A stretch of 64,000 bases of DNA from Aurantiochytrium sp. KH105 (lineage: Eukaryota; Sar; Bigyra; Thraustochytrida; Thraustochytriidae), in NCBI GenBank assembly GCA_003116975.1, contig BGKB01000119.1, positions 124,001-188,000 of the forward strand, given 5' to 3'. Below are positions 57,202 through 64,000 of the stretch, one piece after another (positions within the stretch are counted from its first letter, which is position 1; every line of letters starts with the position of its first letter). A program made the translations under genes and the position numbers. Under the pieces are notes generated by a model. It ran no database searches. It had not been told where the DNA came from and saw only the letters and a program-made list of their open reading frames with translations.

Positions 57202-58533
57202 ATGCCGCACGGCAGACCAGGAGCTCGCGGGTTTGGCAGCGAGGGCCGTCTTGTGTCTGCGCCCGGGCAGGCGGCTCTCCTTGCCATCGGCGGAGCCCGC
57301 CTTGCCACTGCAGACGCAACAGGTCCAAGACGAGCGGAGATGTTGGTGCAGCAGGACCTCGTCGTGACGAGCGCTCGCTCGACAAGGTCCCGAGAAGACA
57401 CGGTTGATGCGAGCCGCAGGATGCAGCGAGGTGCCACGTGGCCCCCGCCTGGACAATCAGGCTTCGACGGTGTCGCGGGGACCATGCAGACTGCCTTTGC
57501 AGCGTACTCGATCAAGCTAGCGCTCCCGCGCACCCCCAAATACGAGGTTCGCAAGCAAAAGGTGGTGCGACTGCAACGATCTCTTGCGCGAAAGCAAACC
57601 GTGAAAAATAGAGCGCCGCGAAAGAGTTTGAACAAAACGATAGCGAAGCGACCATCATCAGCAAAAGCCGCCGTGATTGTCAAGAACGACGGCACCGTGG
57701 CATGGCGAAGATGCGAGATTTCGAACAGCGCGTTCAAGCCCAACGCCCCAAGCACCTCAGCTACCAAACAACAGGTGGTGCTGGAGACAAAAAAGCGAGC
57801 CATCAAAATTGCTCCGCTCGAAGCAAAGGCAGTCTCCGGCACAAGTCCCTTGCCTTCCGCAACATGTACAAAGACAACCACAAATGCTAGAAGGCGCCGT
57901 GTCGAGACGATTGCGGCAGAATCTTTTGGGGGAAAGAGCAAACACGAGACCCAGCAGGAAAAGTATACGCGCCTGCCGAGTTACCTGGGGGGTCAGAGGC
58001 AATCGACGCGCGCAAGCGAATCGAAAAGGCTCCCAGAGTCTTTGGTGAGACCCAACAAACAGCTTCAGCATCTTGAACAAGGAGGTGAGCGGCAATTGAC
58101 TCCCCAGCAGCGGCAACGCGAGCAGCAACATGAGCAGCAGCAGCAGCAGCAGCAGCAGCAAAAGCAGCAAAAGCAGCCGTGCGAGCTGGAGCAAAAGCAG
58201 CAAAAGCAGTCGCGAGACAGCGAAAAAGTGACCCCGGTCAAGCAACAAGAAATCAAGCAAACCTCTGCAGATCAAGAAGCTCAGCGCAGGCGTATCCACG
58301 CCCAAATCCAACGCGCGCGTGCGCGCGTTCAAGAAGAAAAGATGCGCATCGCCGAGGCTGAGCGCGCGACACGGGTCGAGGCCGAGCGCGTCCGGGCTGC
58401 AGCTCGCGATTGCATCAAGGAGCGCATTCGCGCAAAAGACCATGCGCGCCGGCTCGTGTATGCCAAGAACAAACTCATACGTTCGTTTCTTGAAGCGCAA
58501 AACCCGGTCACAGCTGTGCCGGTTGCGCCGTAA
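57202..58533 (+). CDS. Basic polyQ/coiled-coil protein of unknown function
   Basis: 443 residues from the ATG at 57202; ATGs further in (for example 57343) are also possible starts. No catalytic domain is recognised. Residues 1-300 are basic and Ser/Thr/Ala-rich. Residues about 305-350 form a Gln-rich tract encoded by CAG/CAA/AAG repeats (58125-58210). The last 90 residues are a charged Arg/Glu/Ala helix (RRRIHAQIQRARARVQEEKMRIAEAERATRVEAERV), probably a coiled coil. The gene is convergent with the SGNH-hydrolase gene, with only 125 bases between the stop codons. Because part of the length depends on repeats, the N-terminal boundary and the reality of the first 100 residues are uncertain. Confidence 0.6.
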   Translation: MPHGRPGARGFGSEGRLVSAPGQAALLAIGGARLATADATGPRRAEMLVQQDLVVTSARSTRSREDTVDASRRMQRGATWPPPGQSGFDGVAGTMQTAFAAYSIKLALPRTPKYEVRKQKVVRLQRSLARKQTVKNRAPRKSLNKTIAKRPSSAKAAVIVKNDGTVAWRRCEISNSAFKPNAPSTSATKQQVVLETKKRAIKIAPLEAKAVSGTSPLPSATCTKTTTNARRRRVETIAAESFGGKSKHETQQEKYTRLPSYLGGQRQSTRASESKRLPESLVRPNKQLQHLEQGGERQLTPQQRQREQQHEQQQQQQQQQKQQKQPCELEQKQQKQSRDSEKVTPVKQQEIKQTSADQEAQRRRIHAQIQRARARVQEEKMRIAEAERATRVEAERVRAAARDCIKERIRAKDHARRLVYAKNKLIRSFLEAQNPVTAVPVAP

Positions 58534-58658
58534 GATAAGGTACATTGATTCCTGATCAACTTGCTAAATTCCATACGATCTCCTTCGACTCCCTGTTTGC
58601 CAAAGGAAATCAGGACAGATTACTCACAGTGGCGTGAGGAAATGATTTTGGCATTGCT

Positions 58659-61547
58659 TCAAAGAGCGATGCCAATCACTCTGGATAACTGCTCCGCAAG
58701 ATCAGCACCAGCAAGCGTCTGCACTTGAGCCAAAGCCTTTGAAAGTATACGCTCCACCTCACTCCAGGGTTCGCCCTGTGCACTCAACGCGGTCGCAAGG
58801 ATGTCGTTGACGTCTGCAGGTGAAAGCACGGAGCAAATGCGGCTGAACTTGTCCACGAGCATGATCTCCATGTCGATGCGCTTGTTCATGTCATGCTTCG
58901 GGACGCCAGCGATGGTCCCTAGCTCTTCCTTGGCCGAGTACTGCTGCTTCATACTGCTTGTCGAAGGATCCGAAGGTCGCAGGGGAGGATATAATGCGTT
59001 GGTGCGCCGTTTCTTCGCCTGCGCACCTTCAAATTTCTTGTTTGTTCTCTTGCAAGGGACATTCAAATTTCCTTTTGCGCGCTGACGCGAAGCAAGGGGA
59101 ATGGACGAAGACGAAACACTGAGAGAACGAGTGCCCGCGAGGTCGGTCTCGTCATGAGAAACAGAGCCAGCAGTACCAACACTCGACAACGCGTTCAAGC
59201 CTAATCCCCCCGCCCTCGCTTGGCGCTGCCGTTGCTGCTGACTCAAGGGAAGCTGCAATGATCCAGGCAGTTCGGGCAGAAGACCACTCGCCGCTGCCGC
59301 GTGCACGCGCGCCAGCTCCACCTCCTCCGGCGTGGGACCGAGTTCCCGGTGGAAAATAGACCAAACTGCGTCTGCGTACAGCTCGTTCGCTTCCTCAGTG
59401 ACGTGAATACCATCAATCGAGGAGGACATGTCCACGGGCGCCTCGGCGTACAGGAAATCGTGCTCTTCGCACATTTGCTTGTAAGCTCGTGAAAAGTCCT
59501 GAGCGATATGAGCTGAAGATTCATCGTACCCAAGCTCGCGCGCGAGTGCATTCAAATTGACTTGCGGCGGGCACACGACAATGATGCGCAGACCAGAGCG
59601 AAAAAAGGGATTCTTTGCATGAATTTCGCGCGCAGCCAAAGGTACACGGGCGCAGCTTTTGGCAATCTGACGAGCGTCGAGACGAGTCCTCGCCTTGACG
59701 CGTTTCCGAATGGTTGTGCGCAGATCGTTGGTCCCAAGAAGCACGACTAGCCATTTGGGACACGCGCTGATGAACTCTGGAACAAAGTGATCCAGACCAT
59801 TAAAGTCGTGTGGTTGCGCTCCTGTCAGCCATTCGCCGTTCCCGTCGTCGTCCAGGGCTGTTGTGCGGCTGCAGAGTGCCGACTCCACCACCTTCAAGTT
59901 GTACTGGTCCAGACGTTTCGTCAACAAACGAGGCCATGTCTTTTCGTATCGTCCCGTGTAATTGTGTGCCATGCCCCAAGTAATGGAGTCTCCATAGAAG
60001 AGCACTGAGCCGTCCGTCATGAGTTCGCTTTCCTTGTCGGCGGTCTCAGTGGGCATCTGTTTACAAAACCCCAAATGTTCCTTTGCCGCTTCTCCTTCAT
60101 CGTCGCTTTCGCTCGTCTCGCTGCGGCTCTTGCTGCTACTGCTGCTGCTTTCGTCGCTACTGTGACTGTCGAGGGTTTCGCCTCCTCGATGTTTTCTCCG
60201 GGGCTTCTTGGCGGCTTCAATCTTGCTCTTCGGAGGCGAGGCCCGAACCAGAGATCGTGCAGCGGCAACCGTGATTCTGACAGGTCTCTCCTCCTCGCTC
60301 GCTTCTTCTTCTTCGTCTTCGATGTCGTCCTCTCCTCTTTGCTCGAGCTCTTCTTCATCTTCGTGCTCGGCGCGTGACCAAGGCCTTCGCTTGCGAGGCA
60401 AGGGTGCGGCTTTGGCTCTGGCTCTTTTGGAAGTGAGCGCCCCTCGTTCCGTGCGATTAGAGATGGACCCCGCCTGGTCAACCTCGACGATGTTTTTGAG
60501 AGAATAAGTCCTGCTGGATCTGTGACGATCGTGTCGGCCGGGAGATGGTTCCTTCTTGACCCTTTGGGGGGCTCGCTGTTTGCCCAGGCCACGTGTGGCT
60601 GGCCTAACATCAAGTCCGGTGGCGCTCGACCGAAGTATCCTTCTCGTTGAGCTGATTGTTTGATCACTGCGCTGATTTCTGCCACTGCTGCAACTTTGTC
60701 GACTCGGGCTTGGCGATAGAGATTTGGAAGACAGCCCGGAGGTATTTCTGCGACTTTGACGCGTCGCTCGAGCAATCTTACCGGACACATGGTCTACCTC
60801 ACTTTCTTCGTCATCGTCGTCGTCGTCGTTGTCGTCGTTCTCACCTCCCCCGCCAGAGTCAGACCCGCCCGCGTTCACTTCGAAAAAGTCATCGTCGTCG
60901 TCATCATCATGGAGATGGTCTTCCTCCCCGTCACTTTCCTCCTCATCTTGCAAGCGCGCTCTTGCCGCTGCTGCCGCTGCCACGGCGACAGCACGTCTTG
61001 GTCTTCTCTGGGACGGCGACGCCTCGCTGTGCAAACTGGCTTGAGCGTTGCGCAAGCGCCGCCTTGATCTTGATCGCTCATTCACGTCTGCGTTGCCATG
61101 TCTGAAATTGCCCCCTTCATCGTCTGTGTCCTCGGGACTGGCTTCGTCGCTCGTGGCCTCGTCCTCGTCCCCGGTGCCGCCCTTGCCCTTCGCCGCGGCC
61201 GCGGCCAGCTTCCTTCGAGGCGACGCTCTGTTCGCGGCGCCCCTCCCGTTCGCCCTCCTCGCCCGTTTCTGCGCTCCGCCGTCGCTCTTCGTGTCCCCGC
61301 CCTCGCCCTCGCCCTCGGCGCCGTCGCCGTCGTCGTCGTCCCCGTCCTCGTCGCGGTCCTCGTCGCCGAGCTCGTTCTCGCCGTCGCGCTTGCCCTTCCT
61401 GCCGCTCCGCAGCGCGCGGGGCGTGTCGCGGCCATCTTCCCCGCGCCCGCCGCCGCCGTCCTCCGCGAGGCCGCCGCCCGCGCCGGGCCCGCGCTGCCCG
61501 CGCCGCCGCCCGCGCCGGTGCCGCGGCGTCCCCTGCGTCTGGCCCAT
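58659..61547 (-). CDS. SGNH/GDSL hydrolase with long charged N-terminal region
   Basis: A 962-residue frame from the ATG at 61547. Residues 1 to about 505 are highly charged and probably disordered: acidic runs (DDDDDDDFF, DDNDDDDDDEE) alternate with Arg/Lys/Ser stretches and basic patches (RARAKAAPLPRKRRPW). Residues about 510-730 form an SGNH hydrolase: VLFYGDSITWG (block I, catalytic Ser), VVLLGTNDL (block III, Asn) and SIDGIHVTEEAN (block V, Asp-x-x-His). Such enzymes are esterases or lipases acting on acyl or acetyl esters. The remaining 230 residues have Ser/Gln-rich linkers and a helical end (EVERILSKALAQVQTLAGADL). There is no signal peptide, and the front part looks nuclear or chromatin-like, which is odd for this enzyme class. 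Two genes joined by an undetected intron cannot be excluded, although the frame is continuous. Confidence 0.82.
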   Translation of the reverse strand: MGQTQGTPRHRRGRRRGQRGPGAGGGLAEDGGGGRGEDGRDTPRALRSGRKGKRDGENELGDEDRDEDGDDDDGDGAEGEGEGGDTKSDGGAQKRARRANGRGAANRASPRRKLAAAAAKGKGGTGDEDEATSDEASPEDTDDEGGNFRHGNADVNERSRSRRRLRNAQASLHSEASPSQRRPRRAVAVAAAAAARARLQDEEESDGEEDHLHDDDDDDDFFEVNAGGSDSGGGGENDDNDDDDDDEESEVDHVSGKIARATRQSRRNTSGLSSKSLSPSPSRQSCSSGRNQRSDQTISSTRRILRSSATGLDVRPATRGLGKQRAPQRVKKEPSPGRHDRHRSSRTYSLKNIVEVDQAGSISNRTERGALTSKRARAKAAPLPRKRRPWSRAEHEDEEELEQRGEDDIEDEEEEASEEERPVRITVAAARSLVRASPPKSKIEAAKKPRRKHRGGETLDSHSSDESSSSSSKSRSETSESDDEGEAAKEHLGFCKQMPTETADKESELMTDGSVLFYGDSITWGMAHNYTGRYEKTWPRLLTKRLDQYNLKVVESALCSRTTALDDDGNGEWLTGAQPHDFNGLDHFVPEFISACPKWLVVLLGTNDLRTTIRKRVKARTRLDARQIAKSCARVPLAAREIHAKNPFFRSGLRIIVVCPPQVNLNALARELGYDESSAHIAQDFSRAYKQMCEEHDFLYAEAPVDMSSSIDGIHVTEEANELYADAVWSIFHRELGPTPEEVELARVHAAAASGLLPELPGSLQLPLSQQQRQRQARAGGLGLNALSSVGTAGSVSHDETDLAGTRSLSVSSSSIPLASRQRAKGNLNVPCKRTNKKFEGAQAKKRRTNALYPPLRPSDPSTSSMKQQYSAKEELGTIAGVPKHDMNKRIDMEIMLVDKFSRICSVLSPADVNDILATALSAQGEPWSEVERILSKALAQVQTLAGADLAEQLSRVIGIAL

Positions 61548-61644
61548 GCCGCGCTGCCCTGCGCCTGCGCTCGCGATGGGGCTCTGCGTGCTTGTCTCCT
61601 TCGTTTGTTTCTTTCGTGTTCGTTCGTTCGTGCGCTCGTTCGTG

Positions 61645-61675
<31 letters not shown>

Positions 61676-62133
61676 TTGTTTGGCTGGCTTGCTTGCTTGT
61701 TTGGGTATTGCTTCATTCGAGCTGCCAGGTGTTTCTCACCTCGATCGTTGCTTCTCGAATTGCAACGAGGACAGACAGGGAGGATTTCGGAAGCAGGCCC
61801 ACCGTGCATGCAGGTTTTCCCGACCGATCGAGCACCAAGAGCCCAAGGCTCATCGGCGTCGCCGTGCCTCGCCCTGGTCGACGGATGGCTAGCTAGCCTG
61901 ACAAGAAAGAAAAAAAGCGAACTTGCGGAGAGGAAAACGTTAAAAAAAAATACACAAGTCCTGCAGGTCATGTGGGTTATGCATGAATGAGAAACGGCTG
62001 CCGCTTGTTCGCGTGGCGTTGCAGACAGCCACCAAATGCTGACGCGTGAGGGTAAGAAGACGAGACCTTATGCGAGAAGGGGAAAGAAAGACGCACGGAC
62101 GTGACAAATAAGTTGGTGTTGTAAAAGCTAGAC
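61548..62133. other. Intergenic region with (GAAC)n on the minus strand
   Basis: The 5' flank of the SGNH gene and the 3' flank of the ABC transporter gene. It holds the TTCG array and a poly-A stretch near 61940. No gene. Confidence 0.6.
61618..61680. repeat. (TTCG)n tetranucleotide array
   Basis: About 15 TTCG/TGCG units, reading CGAA on the sense strand of the SGNH gene and lying about 70 bases before its ATG. Confidence 0.95.
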
Positions 62134-64000
62134 CTAGTGTGAACCCTTGGAGCGCTCGGCCTCGAGCATACGCGAGAGGCGCGAGTCCGGATCAGCAGTG
62201 AGGACATCAGGCGTGTCAAATTCACCAATAAGACCATTTTCCATGACAAGGATACGCGTCGAGTCCAAGATCGTCTGCAGGCGGTGCGCAATCGTAATTG
62301 TGGTGCGCTCGCGGAAAACCTCGCGCACCATCTTTTGGATGAGATCGTCTGTACCAGCGTCCAAGTGCGCAGTGGCTTCATCGACGAGAAGAACCTTTGT
62401 CTGACGCAAAATCGCACGACCAAAGCAGATCATCTGACGCTGGCCCACGGAAATGTTCTCGCCGCCTTCTGCCACGGGTGTGTCAAGTTTGCCAACCCAC
62501 TGCTCAAGCTGTACTTGACGCAAACACTCGTTGATGGCTTCGTCAGAGTGATCTTCAAAAGGGTCAAGATTGAGCCGAATCGTGCCAATGAAACACACTG
62601 GGTCCTGTGGGATAATGGCCATGCGACTGCGCAGCTGTTCAAGCGTGATGTTTCGAATGTCAACGCCGTCGACAACAATGGTGCCTGCCCGGGGCTCGAC
62701 GATGCGCAAGAGTGCCGAGAGGAGCGTGGACTTGCCCGATCCCGTCCGGCCGCAGACGCCAATTTTTTCCCCGGGTTCGATCGTCAACGAAACGCCGTGC
62801 AGCACGTCGGGTCCCTTGCGGTAGCCAATCACAAGTCCCTGCATTTCGATTCGACCTGAACTCGGCCATTGATCGTCGAGGTCGCTGGCTACACGGACAT
62901 CCAAAGCGTTCCCCCCATCGACATCTTGTAGCGCGAGCAGCGGCGCGTCCCGAAGAATTGGATCTTCCACGACAGCGTCATCGACAAACTTTTTGATGCG
63001 TTCCACAGAGTTCATCATCACCTCCATCTCTGTGTTGACCATTGTGGTCGCATTGAGCGTCTGCGTGATGGTGATTGCGTACGTGAGCGCGAGAGCGGCC
63101 TGACCCGCCGCAATAAGGTCCGTCGTGAGGATAAAGAGCGTCGTGAAGCCAGTGATAAAGACGCCGAAAATGTTGACCGCAACCATGAGCCAACTGGGCA
63201 GCACAACGCGCACGAGGAAGAAAGCCCTCATGTTAGACTCCAGTGCATCGCGGTTGCGCAGCTTGAATCGAGTTTCTTGCTGAAAAGCGCGCACCGTTTT
63301 TAGGCCATTCAGAACCTCGCTGAACTGGCTGTAAATGGGTGATCGCGACGTCGACTCGAGTCGCTGCAGCTGAATTGCGCTCTTGCGCGTGTACCGGTAC
63401 ACGAGGGCGTAGGCTCCGATACAAGGAAGAACCACAATGCCAAAGAGACCGCTCGTTCCAAGAATCAGACCCAGAAAGGCGGCAAGGGTAAATCCCAAGG
63501 TCGCCACGCCGAACATGAGCATCTGGCTCAGATTCACATCAATCGTGGTGATGTCCTTGGAGAAGCGATTGAGGATACGACCCATGGGAACCACATCAAA
63601 GAAATCCGTAATGCCGCTCGCAAACGTTGCCCGCAAGAGATCGTCATGAATTCGCCTCGACGACGCCACGCGAGCACGAGCAATAAAAAAACCGGCAAAG
63701 ATCACCATCACAATGCCGACGACAAAGAGCATCAGGTACATGTAGTACCAGAAATAGTCGCCACGTCCTTCGCAGGGCGGGCCTGTCTGGTAGCACGCCA
63801 GAACCTCGTCAGTCCACCACTGGAGAATGTACTGCGAGAACACTGGCGTAAAGAGGTACAAAATGTACACCGAGAAAGCAAAAGTAAAGAGGAAAGAGCC
63901 CGCAGCGCGAACAAACCACACGAGGACCGAAAACTTGAGTGTGCCCACAGCCTCCTGCTCCTTGGCATACAAAGGGTTGTTGGCAGCAACGTCCGACTCA
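62134..64000 (-). CDS. ABCC-type ABC transporter, C-terminal half (5' part beyond window)
   Basis: The minus frame is open from the right edge to a stop at 62134, about 621 codons, starting mid-protein with ESDVAANNPLYAKEQEAVG. The first part is a transmembrane domain with about six hydrophobic helices and the typical GRILNRFSKDITTID coupling segment. Next come the second nucleotide-binding domain's Walker A (GRTGSGKS), Q-loop (IIPQDPVCF), signature (ISVGQRQ), Walker B (VLLVDEAT followed by AHLD) and switch His (TITIAHRLQ). This is the TMD2-NBD2 half of a multidrug-resistance-associated (ABCC) pump, which exports conjugates or other organic anions across the plasma or vacuolar membrane. The usual Glu after Walker B Asp is present. 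The C terminus (MLEAERSKGSH) is short. The substrate cannot be told from sequence. Confidence 0.94.
   Translation of the reverse strand, partial: ESDVAANNPLYAKEQEAVGTLKFSVLVWFVRAAGSFLFTFAFSVYILYLFTPVFSQYILQWWTDEVLACYQTGPPCEGRGDYFWYYMYLMLFVVGIVMVIFAGFFIARARVASSRRIHDDLLRATFASGITDFFDVVPMGRILNRFSKDITTIDVNLSQMLMFGVATLGFTLAAFLGLILGTSGLFGIVVLPCIGAYALVYRYTRKSAIQLQRLESTSRSPIYSQFSEVLNGLKTVRAFQQETRFKLRNRDALESNMRAFFLVRVVLPSWLMVAVNIFGVFITGFTTLFILTTDLIAAGQAALALTYAITITQTLNATTMVNTEMEVMMNSVERIKKFVDDAVVEDPILRDAPLLALQDVDGGNALDVRVASDLDDQWPSSGRIEMQGLVIGYRKGPDVLHGVSLTIEPGEKIGVCGRTGSGKSTLLSALLRIVEPRAGTIVVDGVDIRNITLEQLRSRMAIIPQDPVCFIGTIRLNLDPFEDHSDEAINECLRQVQLEQWVGKLDTPVAEGGENISVGQRQMICFGRAILRQTKVLLVDEATAHLDAGTDDLIQKMVREVFRERTTITIAHRLQTILDSTRILVMENGLIGEFDTPDVLTADPDSRLSRMLEAERSKGSH

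Overview
The window looks like nuclear DNA from a GC-rich, compact-genome protist. A labyrinthulomycete/thraustochytrid stramenopile is my best guess. It carries nuclear genes for mitochondrial proteins with presequences (EF-Tu, a complex I subunit of the plant-like ASHI/NDUFB8 type, an F1-alpha relative). It also has a ciliary central-apparatus protein (SPAG16/PF20), an ATXR3-type SET methyltransferase, a RecQ helicase and a GRK-like kinase. Genes are mostly single-exon, but four have short GT-AG introns that I could place from the reading frame. The taxon is inference; no rRNA or tRNA was seen.

Layout. 1-750: start of a GRK-like kinase (minus, runs off the left edge). 2.0-13 kb: IQ-repeat protein, a CinA-like/nucleotidylyltransferase fusion (one intron), EF-Tu, NDUFB8-like, a two-exon conserved protein, and a divergent F1-alpha-like protein. 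13.3-18.4 kb: 1674-aa PHD/SET protein. 19.1-20.3 kb: MHYT membrane protein. 20.3-25.8 kb: a 5.5-kb stretch with no convincing intact gene, rich in simple repeats and holding one broken coding relic. 25.8-36 kb: formiminotransferase-like, PH-domain protein, RecQ and SPAG16. 37-52.5 kb: a same-strand array of six sulfotransferase-like type II membrane proteins. 54-57 kb: two tandem three-exon, cysteine-rich secreted proteins. 57.2-61.5 kb: polyQ coiled-coil protein and an SGNH-hydrolase protein. 62.1-64 kb: C-terminal half of an ABCC-type transporter (minus, 5' end beyond the right edge).

The most distinctive block is the sulfotransferase-like array. All six members share a PAPS-binding-type loop (HxHKxGG[ST][TS]), an LR[ND]PL[AG]R segment, a DNWQTR..CGP.CA block and a C-terminal Cys cluster. 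Two neighbours are near-identical recent duplicates, and most of their differences change amino acids, many towards Lys/Arg. If the host is a thraustochytrid, a natural role is sulfation of wall-scale or extracellular polysaccharide in the Golgi (inference). The other standout is the F1-alpha-like protein, in which the Walker A motif is no longer recognisable.

Start codons were checked base by base. Several long open frames begin upstream at non-ATG codons, so the first sensible ATG was used. No retroviral, LTR or Polinton-like element, CRISPR array, tRNA or rRNA was recognised.
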